DNA from: Apostichopus japonicus
Lineage: Eukaryota > Echinodermata > Holothuroidea > Aspidochirotida > Stichopodidae
Assembly: GCF_037975245.1 (NCBI RefSeq)
Contig: NC_092562.1
Location: 6,244,001 to 6,308,000 of the forward strand
Direction of reading: 5' to 3'
Length of the DNA stretch: 64,000 nt
The notes beneath the pieces are model-generated. The model did no database searches. It was not told where the DNA came from and worked only from the letters and a program-made list of their open reading frames with translations. Positions 12,401-54,620 of the stretch are shown in pieces (position 1 is the stretch's first letter; every line of letters starts with the position of its first letter). The position numbers and the translations under genes were made by a program.

Positions 12401-12581
12401 GACATTCAGCTTACTTACCAATAAACAGTCCATACAAGCCAAACGAGACGGTACCAATAACAATGCCTAAAATAATGGTCAGTCGCTGTTTCCACTTTGA
12501 GGCAACAAAAACATCCAAGTCTTCCTTTTCTGCTAGATTGGTTAGGAATTTATGAAGTTTATATTGCGTAACAACGGTCAT
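9422..12581 (-). CDS. C19orf12-like small membrane protein, two coding exons
   Basis: Coding exon 1 is 12581-12419 (start ATG 12581-12579, donor G|GTAAGTAA) and exon 2 is 9702-9422 (acceptor AATCAG|GA, stop TGA), joined in phase 1 to give 147 aa. The protein has an N-terminal segment (MTVVTQYKLHKFLTNLAEKE), then a hydrophobic Gly-rich hairpin at about residues 32-63 (ILGIVIGTVSFGLYGLFIG across the splice junction) and a helical acidic/basic C-terminal half. Layout and C-terminal pattern (LLQKM... EELYNKAKLVL... LTxx.. LxxYLxxxL) match the C19orf12 family, whose human member is a small mitochondria/ER-associated membrane protein linked to the neurodegeneration MPAN. A good acceptor at 12621/12620 suggests a separate 5' UTR exon upstream. 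The 2.7-kb intron holds a minisatellite. The family call is from memory of the pattern and is moderately sure. Confidence 0.7.
9703..10250. other. Intron of the C19orf12-like gene, left part
   Basis: Intronic AT-rich DNA with no recognisable element before the minisatellite starts. Confidence 0.5.
10251..11115. repeat. Intronic minisatellite, ~25-29 bp unit
   Basis: Dozens of imperfect copies of taacccaatgtctggtattt lie in tandem. A longer unit beginning aatattaacaagaaaactaac with ..atcaatta..tccgc recurs at about 10745, 10930 and 11108, so there is a second level of repetition. It lies inside the intron of the C19orf12-like gene. The CCTAACC words resemble telomeric DNA only superficially. 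Confidence 0.85.
11116..12418. other. Intron of the C19orf12-like gene, right part
   Basis: AT-rich sequence with no supported exon or element. Confidence 0.45.
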
Positions 12582-12620
12582 TGTAGAAATCCTAGTAGAT
12601 GGTTCTTAGCCGATGTAGAA
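12582..12620 (-). other. Probable start of 5' UTR portion of the C19orf12-like coding exon
   Basis: A strong acceptor (CTTCCTTCTCATTTCAG on the minus strand) ends at 12621, placing 39 nt of UTR before the ATG. The upstream non-coding exon was not located. Confidence 0.4.
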
Positions 12621-14296
12621 CTGAAATGAGAAGGAAGACAAATACACCTTAAGGAATAACTTGAAAGTGTAACACTCCCTAAACCAATGGCATAATATGG
12701 CACCCCCAAGCTACAAAGATTTTATCTTGCACTCATCCGGTTCATATGAGAGTACACACTTTTGAAGTTTATGTTTTAAAGTGTTCAACTGCAGAATTTT
12801 ACATTTCTTTATTTACAATGAAAAATAAAGGTATTGTAATGAATGTTTTACAATGCGTTACAAAGACATATTTTTAGTGAAAATACATGTATTGCCTATA
12901 AAATACGGTGTCGCAGAGGACTCAAAGCAACAGAGCCCGGTGCAGCAATGGAAGTGAGCCCCAAAGAAGAGTCCAACTTCACTCAAGAACAACCGTGGTT
13001 TGGGTCAGGGGGGGGGGGCATTGTTTTTATACTTGACACCGCTAGACATATATAGGCTACTTTTATGGCACTTTCAGGAGTTCGTTTGAATCCTTATTTT
13101 GCTGGGGATCGAGAATTTGTTTTCACAACTGTACTGTGGCGGCCGGCCTCCTCAGATGGGTGGTACTTGTCACGGCCCGCCCGGGACCAGAGAGGCCACA
13201 CCGGCCCAGTTACGGCGTTGCGAAGTAGTTTCACTTTCCCACAACCGGTGGTTATAGTTTTTTCTCAGTGTGACATTTAAGTAGGAAAAAAATGCAAAGG
13301 AATTCCAAGATATTGGCCTATTGAGCCGTTTAAGCAATATTACCCTATATAGACATCTCACTAGGAAGAATAAATTTCATTCTGCTTTCAAATATCGATG
13401 TCAGAGGCAAAGAAAAGTAAACTAAAACCTCCGTCGTTCAGCCACATGGTCGTGAATTCTACGTTCCATTTAGAACTTAGTCTATGACCTCCTATACTGT
13501 ACTACTATATACTTACCGTAAAATGTACAACGCTTATTCAGCACCCTTTTTAACAGACTTTCAGTTCTAACGTATCGAATATCGTTTTAACGTCACCTCT
13601 GTCAAAAGTAGAGATTGCTTTCAAGATGTTACGAAACTTGCGAGAAAATATACTGCATTGAAATCTGTACGAAATTGAGGACTTTCTTCTGTTGACTTCG
13701 GAACGTGTCCCTCAAACCCGGCTATGGTAGTATTGTACATATAGATGGCATCTTACATCACTACTGCAAGTGGCCGGCACTTAGCGGGTATCACACTTAA
13801 GTTGGCACTAAAACTCGAAGGAAGATCTTCCACCTCTTAACTGGGTAAACCTATTCAGTAAATCTAGAGTGGGCAAACAGTTCTTTCACACTCACTGACT
13901 TAAATATCGCGCAGCTTATAATTTCCATTACAGCGAAAACCGCTGAAGCAGAAATCTGTCTTTCACTCCCGTGTGTAAACAAGGACACATGGGGGTTTCT
14001 TTTGACAATATTATTGTGAGGATACGGGTACACTTTATCTCCGGTCTACAATAAAGTTTTGGAGTATTTGACAACTTCTGCTGTTTGAGTTGGTCCACGA
14101 AGACCTTTTAAAAAAAAACCCACAACGTTATCTTTCAAACAGCTAGAAATACAACAATTAGCCAGTTTGTAAGTAAATTACGGAAGCTTAAAAGTGCCAT
14201 CAGCATAAGAAAAACTTTGCCCGATAAGTTGAAATTTTTCAGTAAAATGTTTAGATAACAAGATAATATCTTATCAAAAATAAAAAAAATGTTGGA
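12621..14296. other. No gene recognised
   Basis: A poly(G) run lies near 13009-13017. The open frames at 13065-13280 and 13851-14033 have no motifs or splice support. Confidence 0.45.
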
Positions 14297-14764
14297 TTGC
14301 TCAGTTGCTTTAACAGAGCAATTAAACAATTTTCTGCAAAATGTTCAATTGATCACTTCATACTCGTCAATTTAACAATTTTCTGCAAAATGTTCTATTG
14401 ACCACTTCATTCCAACTGAGCAATTGAAAAATTTTCTTTTATATTTATATCTTTTATATTACCAGTAAAATAACATATCTGAAGGCTTAATGTCTTTATT
14501 ACTTATCCTCGTTGCCCCATTTTGGCGGTGGCTAAACGTGAATGAACTCTGCAGATCAGAATAATTTGTACGGTATACTATCGTTCTGGCCTTCTTCCCT
14601 TTTTGATTTCCATATATATCTACCGTACTTAATTATATGTATGGATCATCTACCGAGCATACACGACTCTTAAACATTTTGCAGAAAATGTTGAATTGGC
14701 CAGTGATGAGTTGTCAATTAAACATTTTGCAGAAAATTGTCCACTTGCTCACTTGCAAACAAAG
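14297..14764. repeat. Foldback-type repeat with inverted copies of ATTTTCTGCAAAATGTT
   Basis: The word attttctgcaaaatgtt occurs near 14329 and 14379, and its reverse complement (aacattttgcagaaaat) near 14674 and 14721, giving an inverted layout. More of the same sequence (caatttaacattttgc) resumes at about 18543, beyond the LINE, so the LINE interrupted this repeat. No protein is encoded. Confidence 0.55.
14750..14764. repeat. LINE target-site duplication, 3' side
   Basis: cacttgcaaacaaag here is identical to 18524-18538. It abuts the T-run at 14765 that corresponds to the LINE poly(A) tail. Confidence 0.85.
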
Positions 14765-17700
14765 TTTTTTTTTTTTTTTTTTTTTACCACTGTATTTATT
14801 TACAATATCGTAACACATAATACAAAAGAAATCAGCAAAAAGACTTACATAAGAAGCTTACATAAAGAAATCATAGAAGTCGTTAAGGTTACACAAATTG
14901 TTGTTTTGCTTAGAAATGAAATAGTGCAGGTCAAGTTGAAAGCGAAACTTAAAATAAAATTCGTGCACATGTGGGATTTTGTTATCCAACCTACAAGTAT
15001 AAATGTACTTTTTAGCATGCAAAATTAAAAAGTTCACAGGATTATCTATATCTCCAAAATCACCAAAACAAATGTTGGTCAAATTAAAAGAATAATTAGT
15101 TTTAATGCAATTTGAATTCACTGCCTCCCAGAATCGCTCAACGTGACTACAATTATAAAACAAATGTATAAGCGTTTCATCGGCATTCTTGCAAAATGAA
15201 CAAAGTGGAGAATTAACCATTTTCATTTTATAAAGCAAGCTATTTATGCCTAAAATACGATGTAGAAAACGCAATTGTAAATATGATACTTTGGGGTCAT
15301 TCACAGCCGTATAAGGCAGCCTAAAAATCTTATTCCAAACTATTTTCACTGGAAAATTCATAGCTTGCCACTTCATAATAGACGACGGGGGCGTGCAGAG
15401 ACCGGTAATTAGCTTATTATAAACATTTTTGGTTATTTTATGTGTGCGCATGCACATATTAAAGTTATTTTCACTCATTGGGAGCAAAACAGAATCATGG
15501 TACCCCCTCCAATAACTAGGAATGGCGTGAATAATCCCAAAGTACGAAGTAAAAGGAAAATTTCTAATATATTTTTTCGCTTGAAACGTGTTATATGGAA
15601 TTACCGAGCCATCATTTTTAATGAAATCTTTCACATAAATTGTTCTGTGATTTAAAAGATTATACTGAAAAATTACTTTATTGTTAACCAATATATGACT
15701 GTTGTTTAAAATGATTTCATTACCATAATTACTGTCTGGATGATAAAAATTAAACTCAGCCCAAGCCTCACACACTTCTCTGCAAAAAATATTAGAAATA
15801 CAAGAAACTGCCTCCTTATTGAAATTACATTTAAAAAGAAAAGCACCACCGAACTGTTTTAGGTATAAATCAAAAAATATTTTCCAGTTTCCTCTCTGAG
15901 GGGCTAAATACCGCTTTACCCAGCTACAGTTTAGACTTTTAATAAAAGATTCAATATCTATCATATCAAAGCCACCATTAACTTTCTTATTAATAAGGGT
16001 GCTCCGTTTAATCTTATAAGGTTTATTGTTCCAAATAAAATTATACAAAATTTTATTAACCTCTTTAATGAAACTAAGAGGAGGATTTGCTAGAACACTA
16101 AAAAGAAAAACAAGTTGCGAAATGGCCAAACTCTTAATTATAGTTATTTTACCAGTTGGTGTTAAGTCACGTTTTGACCACATCCCAAGTAACTGTTTGA
16201 GCCTGGATAATTTGGGAAGATAATTCAACGAAAAGAAATCTTCATTCTTTGTAGTAAATGTGACACCAAGATATTTCACGGGACCAAGATTAACATTAAA
16301 ACCATACTCATGAAAATACCAAGGAACCCTTGAAACCATAGCACCCAATGGAAAAAAGAATGATTTGCTGAAATTAACTTTTAAACCCGAAGCGGCAGAG
16401 AAATTATTAAGAATGTTTACAACCTCTACAAGAGAAGCGCGTGAACCATCTAAAAATAGAACAGTATCATCGGCATATTGTGAAATTCTTATTTCAGAGT
16501 TATTAATAGATATACCCTTGATACGACAGCTTGTTTTAACCATGAATGTGAGAAATTCTGAACATAAGATAAAGAGGTAAGGACTGAGGGGACAACCCTG
16601 TCTTACACCTCGAGAAATACTGAAATACTGGGAGAGATGACCATTGTTAATAACACAAGATGTGACGTTCCCATAATAAGTTCTAACCCACCTAATAAAA
16701 TTTGGACCAAAATTGAAGAATTTTAAACTTTGGTAAAGAAACTCCCAATCCAAACAATCAAAAGCCTTTTCAAAATCTAGAAAACAGAAGAGTACCTGAA
16801 ATATTGTTGGAATTACAATGATCAATGAGGTCTAAAACTAGTCTAATGTTCTCACCGATGAAACGTCCTTTTAAGAATCCAGTTTGCTCATCACTAATAA
16901 TGTAATTTAAAACACGCTTAATACGGGTTGCCAAGCATTTGGCTCCAATCTTGTAGTCAGTATTTAAAATTGCTATAGGCCTCCAATTTTTCAAATACTG
17001 TAAATCTTTTGAAGGCTTTGGAATCAAAGAGATTATTGCCCTGCCCTGTTCATCGGCTAAGTGTGTACAACTGAAAGCAAAATTAAGAGAATTAACTACA
17101 AAGTTACCTAAAATGTCCCAAAAATGTACATAAAATTCAACTGATAATCCATCAGAACCGGGGGTTTTATTCTTATGCATGGACCCAATAGCCTCTTTAC
17201 ATTCATTGATGGTAAAAAGACCCTCGCACAAATAACTCTGATCATCGGTAAGACTCTTGTGATTAGTACAAACATCATCAAAGAATGAGACAGGAGAAAT
17301 ATTAGGACACTTAGTATAAAGTTTACGATAAAAACTAACAGCTTCACTTAAAATATCCTGACAATTTGAAACAATATGACCATCTTCATTGCGAAGCTGT
17401 GATATGTTATTATTTACCTTGTTGGAACGTTCAAGATTAAGAAAATACTGTGAATTTTTCTCACCATATTCACACCATCTAGCCCTAGAGCGAATAACCA
17501 TGCCCTGAAATTTATAATCATATAACATATCTAAATTGTTTCGCAGATCTGCTAATGTGCTATTTAAACGTTCAGATGGGCAGATAGTGATTAAACTTTC
17601 CAACCTGGCAATCTCATTTACTAGATAGTATTCATATCTGTTACGCTCTTTCGCACGAATGGAAGAATAACGCATACTAAAAGAACGGATGTTCACCTTA

Positions 17701-18523
17701 ACAGCTTCCCAGAGAAGGGAATCATTCAAAGAGGAATCACACGAAGCAGTTCTGTTAATAATATCAATAATAGAATCAGAATAGCACAATTCTTCTAAGA
17801 GTGAAACATTAAACTTCCAGTAGCCACGGCCCCTTGGCTCAATCTTACAATTAATAGTAAGAGTAACGCTAGAATGGTCGGACCTAAATATAGAAACGAT
17901 GTCAGCTGCACTCACAGTGTGAACAATGTGTCTAGAACACCAAAAGAAATCAAGTCGGCAGTGAATAGAATTATCAGAAGAATGCCAGCTGAAAAGCCGG
18001 GCGTTAGGATTACGATCACGCCAAACATCAACGAGATCAAGATTTTCTGCTATCTGAAGCATAATTTGGCGGGCATTAAAATTAGTTCTTTGCAGCCCTC
18101 CAAATTTATCATGAGTTAAATTACCTACAAAATTAAAATCACCACCCCAAATAATCGATGTACAATCAAATGCTGTCAAATGTTGTGCAATATTACTAAA
18201 GAAAAATGGGTCATCCTTGTTTGGACCATAAACATTAATTACAGTATAAATCTGATCGTAAATATATAAATCAATAATAATATACCTTCCATTTTCATCG
18301 ACCCTAGATCGTATAATAGTGATATTGAGTTTCGGGTTGAAAAATAAACCAACACCTTTACTGTTATTATCCCATGGGAAAGAAAAAGATTACCACCCCA
18401 TTCTTTTGACCAAGAGTTCACATCACAAGGAACAGAGTGAGTCTCTTGTAGTAAAATAACGTCAAAACGACGATTACGCAAATAAATAAATAACTTTCTT
18501 CTATTCATATAGTTACGTAACCC
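14765..18523 (-). mobile_element. L1-superfamily non-LTR retrotransposon, 5'-truncated, frameshifted
   Basis: The minus-strand element has a poly(A) tail (T-run at 14765-14785) and a perfect 15-bp target-site duplication at both ends. It is truncated at the 5' end within the first residues of the APE-type endonuclease, so no ORF1 is present. Endonuclease, reverse transcriptase and a C-terminal CCHC-like knuckle are recognisable, in the order of an L1/Tx1-type ORF2. About 3.76 kb in length. Confidence 0.9.
14858..18523 (-). pseudogene. LINE ORF2 (endonuclease + reverse transcriptase), broken by two frameshifts
   Basis: The reading frame runs in three pieces: about 18523-18375, 18375-16790 and 16790-14858. 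Visible motifs are LQETH (endonuclease catalytic Glu), WGGDFN, SDHS, then DFEKAFD, RGVRQGCPLSPYLF and the RT active site YADD, and near the C-terminus CSFCKNADETLIHLFYNC, a CCHC-type zinc knuckle. The first frameshift lies near 18370 (between SHG and NNSKG); the second near 16787, an apparent single-base insertion just before LDFEKAFD. The first few residues come from the target-site duplication, not the element. The copy cannot make an intact ORF2 protein. Confidence 0.85.
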
Positions 18524-18538
18524 ACTTGCAAACAAAGT
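18524..18538. repeat. LINE target-site duplication, 5' side
   Basis: Exact 15-bp match to 14750-14764. Confidence 0.85.
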
Positions 18539-20632
18539 GATCAATTTAACATTTTGCAAAAAAAAGTTTTTTTCTCAATTTACTGCAAGTTTACTTGTAC
18601 TACACTATAAATTGGTAATTTAGGAGAATAAATACTCAAACACAGAACATATTTGAAATAAAATAAGTTTGAGGAAAGACAAATATACATTGGAAACAAT
18701 ACAAATATACTGGATAATGTGTATGCAGCTGCAATATATTCTTGTAAACACACCAATGGTTTCTTAGAGACTTGTAGTGACAGAAGGAATTCAAAGCTGG
18801 GCAGTAACTGCTGTGACTTAGGATAGGTAATACAGTCACACACACTTTCTTTACCTTATGCATTGTAGTACCGTGTGGGGTCGATTGTATACATGCAGTG
18901 TAAAAATAGTTGTCTTGCTGACACAGTCCGTGTCCTCCCAATGCAAACCAATTGTCCTCCCAATGCAAACCAATTACCAATCTCGTAATTAATCTTTCTT
19001 CAAGTTTTCTTATAGCCATCATTAATATATAACCATTATTGACATAAACAAATGCATGTTGATCAACAGTATGTTCAACGTTACAAACTAAAAAATAAGC
19101 AAATACAATTGCAGGGAATTTAATGCTAAGTGATTCCAGAGGCTAGCTACTGCATCTTTCTATGTGCTGTAAATGAAACAAACAATGGGCGTTAAAATGA
19201 AAATTAATGACGCAAACGATAGATACATTTACAACTAAGATGTTCTACTTTTTTTCATGAATGAGATCAATTCTTCAAAGTTCCGGTGGTAGATGTTACA
19301 TTAATATACCATAGAGATGAAACCTGCAGCTTCCTAATATATGAATGAAATAACATGCATTTGTTCACCGCAGTAACATTTCAACCCAGGGTATATAGCA
19401 ACCGCAACGAATCCGAACAAACGTTCGCATTGCCGAGATTGCCTGGAGATCAGGTTAGTTAAAAAACTAAACGGATTATGAATTATGACTTTAAGCACAG
19501 AATTTATTTCGATGCACTGTTGAGAGACCTTAAATAGTGCTTTTAGTATAGGTTTTTTTTTATAGATCAATATTTAACATTACGCCGGTGCCTACCAATC
19601 ATAAGATCCCCGGTTTGAGTCACTCCAAGATTAATGTATGTCGTCAAGTTACAGAGTTCATAATCATGGACGTTAAATATGAATGTAAGAGACTGACTTG
19701 GTCAGCTTGCGGCTTTGATAAGCCAATGAGGCTTATTTGCAAGTTCCTGCCTGCAGGAGGATCTGATATACAATGCATACATATTTTAATTTGTGAGAAA
19801 TGACCCTTTAAACAGCTGAAGTTCACCAGTGAAAGTGACTGAACTGTTTTAGTCTAATACACAGACCATAATGTAAGTTTCTCAGATAAAACACGAAGCT
19901 CAATAAACAAACAAAAGAAGGTGTGTCCTCAATATGAAAATGACAAATAATGGTGTTGAATATCATCCAAGGGTGTACCATTGTTATATATGAAGTTGCA
20001 ACATCATATTTGGGTTGAGTAATTGAAACTGATATAACAATGGTTTAGCAATAACATTAAGCATGCATTGAGGAGTGACGTCATCTTCAATTAACAGTGA
20101 GAAGGGTATTCCAAATATTTAGCATATTTTAAAGGTATCTTGAACAGTATAATAGCTATACAAACATATCTAGCACTCTCCTTTTTCTTGTAGTGTGACT
20201 TATCATGACTAAAGTTCAAGGGCATATCATGCCTAAGTTCTGCCCCTAAATCACACTTTATTAGTGCAGTAATATACTATGTTTGTGCACATTTATTTAC
20301 TATTCGTGAACTATTGGTACAAAGGAGTTTGTCTCGATTAGTTGTTGTAATCTGTTGGGTGGAGTAGGGGAAGGAAGTGGAGGGAAGGTGGGAGTAGGGC
20401 GGGTGCTAATTAGCAAGCTACATGTTTGTCATTACTATAGTGGGTTAAACGTGTGGTCTTCCCATTTGCTACATTTTGTATTAGCCTCTGTGGGATCTTT
20501 TCAACCTAACAGATGTGACGTCTAGTTGATTACAACATCAACTATAATTAAAAAGCGATTCGTCCGAACTAGTCTCAACTATCTTTCAGTCGGCACTGTT
20601 TTGTGCCACGCTTGGGCAGCTACAAAATGAGA

Positions 20633-20634
<2 letters not shown>
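18539..20634. other. No gene; end of foldback repeat, a 25-bp duplication
   Basis: 18543-18570 continues the interrupted foldback repeat. Near 18926-18975 the phrase tcctcccaatgcaaaccaat is tandemly duplicated. Nothing else could be supported. Confidence 0.4.

Positions 20635-20678
<44 letters not shown>
20635..20678. repeat. (TA)n microsatellite at the duplication boundary
   Basis: About 44 bases of alternating TA. Similarity to the right-hand segment (from about 55858) begins within about 75 bases of it; a (TA)n tract also precedes that copy. Confidence 0.85.
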
Positions 20679-20681
<3 letters not shown>

Positions 20682-21556
20682 CATACAATCCGAAACTTTG
20701 TTAATTAAGCAAACGTAAACCTCAACGATGACATTAACAAAGATCAATAAGAACTTAATATGTAGTGTAATCTTTAACTAAAGATCACATTGGGTAAAGA
20801 AAGCAGTGTGAAATTGAGATATCTGTAATAAGGACAATTATGTAATATCAAAAGTAGACATAATAATCCTTTAAACATTAATTGAATAGGTGGGTCTTTA
20901 TAGCATATAGGAAAATTGATGTTGAAAGGGAAGATTGGGGAAGAAGAAGATATTGAATAGAAAATAACAATGTAGTAAATAGCGTAAACCATGACTTAAT
21001 TACAACAATAATTACGAACCGAAAAACTTTGACCATTTGCTTGGGGATTACCAATCATTCTAGACGCATTTTACGTTGGGTTTTAACCCTGCGTCATTTT
21101 GACCAAGCTATGCTTATATTCACTTTACACAAATTATAGAATTATCACCTTTCCACCAATCAACCTAAAGACCCGGTTCATGATCTAATCTACGACCATT
21201 TTATCGCGGATTGTAGACGTAAACCAACTAATATAGTTGAAACATCTTCATCGCATGCAATATCATAGCATGATAACATATAAAAGCAAAGACTATATCA
21301 CTTTAAATTTAAAGTTACTTGTGACAAGCTGATTGGAAGATAATCAATAATCAAAGCTGCATTTTACGTTAGGTTGTTACTTTGTCGTACCTTAACCAAG
21401 CTGTCTGATATTTATACAGAAATGTAAGGCCCTCACTATGAGGGCTGCAATTGGCTAAACCATTTAGCTGCTCGTAACATGTGGTAAACATCATTACATT
21501 AAACGTTAAACTTGGAATATACAAAGTCTTAAAAAATGTATTATGTTAATTTATAT

Positions 21557-21562
21557 TTTATT
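21557..21562 (-). terminator. Candidate poly(A) signal AATAAA, gene A transmembrane form
   Basis: AATAAA on the minus strand lies about 145 nt downstream of the TAA stop at 21705. Confidence 0.5.
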
Positions 21563-21704
21563 TCATAGACCATTAAAATGTAATAATATATTCAAAGCTA
21601 ATGTCAAAAGGATATCAATGTTGAATTAAGTTTACTAATACGTCTTTCGTATCGGCGCCCTATTTTCATTATTCCGTTATCGCTGCACTCTCCACAGCAT
21701 TACT

Positions 21705-51400
<29,696 letters not shown>

Positions 51401-51648
51401 TCTTCTGAATCGAACTTACTGAGTTTAAGAGAGAAGACTATTGAATCCTTGTGGATGTGAACCTGCTTTTAGGTCGTTATAATGGTGTAAACATGTTATG
51501 GCATTTACAACAGACAACCTTCGCATACATCGGAGTTTTCATTATAACTATCAATACTATCCATAGTACTATCCAATTTTGACCTTCATTTGACAAAATA
51601 AAAGATCTTCATGGTTTACTGAACAAAATTATATGCATGGTTACGACA

Positions 51649-51690
<42 letters not shown>

Positions 51691-53547
51691 GTATATAGGT
51701 GTATGGCACTGTCGGGCTTTCTATGTTAAAAACAAAGTTACGTTTGAATTCCTTATTTTGGTGTGTTATCGAGGCAGAACTTTAAAAACTGTACTGTTAC
51801 TTTTTTACCCATACTGAAAATTTGTATACAATAACAATAAGTATAGAAAATTAAAAACATACAGTGAGTGTATACTATATTACCCTATCTACTGTACCCA
51901 CACAGGGTTCCTACGTATATAATGGTTGTTGTTTGTTTGGACTCACGTAACTTAAGTATTGTTTGTAAAAATTTGAGGGGGAATCCCGGAAATAATTGTG
52001 CAAGAATCACTATTTGTAAAGATTTCGTCGTTAACGTAGAATACGTAGAACTCAAGAGAAATATGCAGCGAATAAGTGAACTAAATGAATCTTTTCATAA
52101 AATTATTAGCTTTTACGATTTAGGGTGACTTTTCTATGTAACCAGTTTGAGTAACGCATAATGACATTTCTTGCTCGGAGGTATTTACTACAAATTGGTT
52201 TTATTGCCCCGACTTCCGATTATAGGGCCCATATCTGATGATTTAAATAGGCCTTCAACATTGCATGGGCCATTTGAAGAACTTTTTTGAACTGGCCGCT
52301 TTATTACTGCTGTTGGTGGGGCCGACGGCCGAGATAGATTAATAAGCTATTGACTATTAAAGTACTGGTGACACGCAAACACAACAAGTACACATCGCTA
52401 GACCACCGATAACAATCCTATACAAACCTTGAAGATTGCCTTGAAGATTGTTAACATCAATCAAGTTGAAACTTGAAAGAATATAATGTCATTTCCACTC
52501 CTCATTGCGGGCTCATGTCGTATTCATTTTTGATGACTTGCAATGTTTCAGCGCATAAGTACATGGAAGTTGTCACTTCTGCGCAGTGTAGTTTAACCAT
52601 CGATCTCTTGCCAACTGTTAAGAAAATCATATCTGTCCCCTATACCCGCTCAAAGTTGAAGCAGAGAGCTCTGAAGCAGAAGTGACAGAAAAGACATCAA
52701 TGAACACGAGTTCTCCATGTCAAAGTTATTCAGCCCTTTCAAGTTTGAGCCAGAAACAGATGAATCTGAGTCCGATAGAGACGATGAAGCTGAAGGAGAC
52801 GTGGGTTTTCATTACACTGTAGCTTGTAAATGGAAAGAACAATTGTAGGCCTACTCGATCTTGTCAGCCGTTCCTTTGTTGTGAATTTTTGAATCTTAGC
52901 TAACTAAGACTGCATGATGAGGGGATTTACTTCCAATTAATCCTCCATTAAATGATATTTCTTAAAACATGGTACAACTGCCAATGTACGACTTGAAAGA
53001 ATGCAATGCGCTCTATGGATAATTTTGAAATGAATGGGATATTTGGTATGAGCCTTTTTTTTGTTACTACACATGCATTTAATTTGTTTCCTTAAACATG
53101 TCCAATGGAAAAGACGGACAGAAAAGAAGGAGTATGTTACAGTAGGTCGATTTACTAGAATTATTTGATGTTGTACACCTTTTTAGATTAATGGGAACTT
53201 GACAAGTGAATCTATTGGAAGTTGCTGCGATGTAAAGATATATGTCAAAATTAATTTAATATACTACTTTACAAAGCCAAAAACTAGTCTTTAGACCAAG
53301 TGACCTACGCCTAGGTAGGCTATGGCGTCAGCGCCGGGGGAATACTGCGTCTGCGATGTAGGCCTAGTAGCCTAGACCTACTTTCCTTTGGCAGCCATGA
53401 ATGTTATCATATGCCTAGCGTATTGATAGTAATGATGTAGTACGGTGAAGGTTGTTGAACGCCAGTCCTATGAGATGTTAGGCCTAACCTAGTTACATAG
53501 ACCCAACCTGACATTTACAATCATACTGACATTACACCGTTACTCAC
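51401..53547. other. Upstream region of gene A; nothing firm
   Basis: A (TA)n tract lies at 51652-51694. Open frames at 51868-52128 and 52473-52685 (plus strand) have no recognised motifs. A promoter could not be defined. Confidence 0.4.
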
Positions 53548-53836
53548 TGTGCTAGTACTAGGATTAAGATGTCGTATGTCAGTGTTACAGTTAGTGGTCA
53601 AATCAGAAGAGCACTCATTGTATCTTGTTGCCCTAATTTTGACAAACCAATATCCCTCTTCAGGAAAAGCGAAAACGGTGCCCTGATTTCTCAGAGGACG
53701 AAACACTGACTTTGGTGGAGTTTGTCTCAACTCACAAGGCACTGCTCTTTTGCACTGGGGGAAGGGGTCCACTAAAGACGAGAAGGTGAAGGTAAGGTTT
53801 GTGAATTCCACAGCAATCATTTTGTGTTCAAATTGT
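53548..53836 (-). CDS. Unidentified exon-like ORF, Cys-containing, extracellular type
   Basis: The open frame ends at a good donor (GCACA|GTGAGT at 53547/53542) and has a possible but A-rich acceptor at 53837. It reads MIAVEFTNLTFTFSSLVDPF, then a QCKRAVPCEL pair, FAFPEEGYWFVKI, and a second Cys pair NECSSDLTTNC, with one sequon (NLT). Composition and aromatic/Pro pattern look like a real extracellular beta-domain; I considered a TMEM8/PGAP6-like ectodomain piece but cannot support it. It could be an isolated exon of a gene reaching beyond what I can see, or a gene relic. Confidence 0.35.
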
Positions 53837-54599
53837 CTGTATGTGTTTTTGTTTTGTTTTTGCAGCTACAGCTAAGGCCAAAGCCTACAAAACACGTTAA
53901 AGTACACGGGACATACCTTGCTCCCCATATCAATGTTGCAGTACAACATTTAATGGACGGCAGGCAGGGGGGGGGGGGACAAGGGTTGTCTATTTGTCGG
54001 TTTGCTAGCTAATGCCTATTTGTCCAATCATTTTGTTGAGGAATGTAATTTATGGGTTTGCAAGAGGGAGCCTCTAAATTAAAAGGCCATAAGCACTATA
54101 TGATATAACTATTGATGTTTTCTCCTCAACAATATGGGTGATTCCTCCATGACAGGGGCAGCATTTTCTGACAAGCGCCATAGTAATAATAATACTTCAT
54201 AAAATCAAAGTACTGTTAGAAGTTAAACTGATATATTGTTATTGCATGTGGAGGTCCTCCGGTACTGGAAGATCCTCTCTATGAGAAGCTTCTGGGGATG
54301 CTGGGGTGCAGGTTTCATATCAAATTACAAAATATTTCAGTCTTGATACCTGTTTGCTGATGAATTTCGGAAAACAATTGGCGCACAATCTGTCTGGCGG
54401 GGCTTGCAAATTTTGATTGAAGTTTGTAGAATCTATGGACTCGTTGAAAGATCTGACGAATTTTATTCAGCCAATATTTTTAAACGACAGATAACTCAAT
54501 AAAAATAATGAATATAGATATGAAAATTGCATAGAACTGTGTCATTTTCACTGAGCTTTTAGTGCAGTAAGCTGGAAAGGTCATAGTTTAAATTTGACA
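53837..54599. other. No gene recognised
   Basis: Contains a short poly(G) run near 53970. Nothing else is supported. Confidence 0.4.
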
Positions 54600-54620
54600 A
54601 ACAAGTACTGAGACTTTCTT

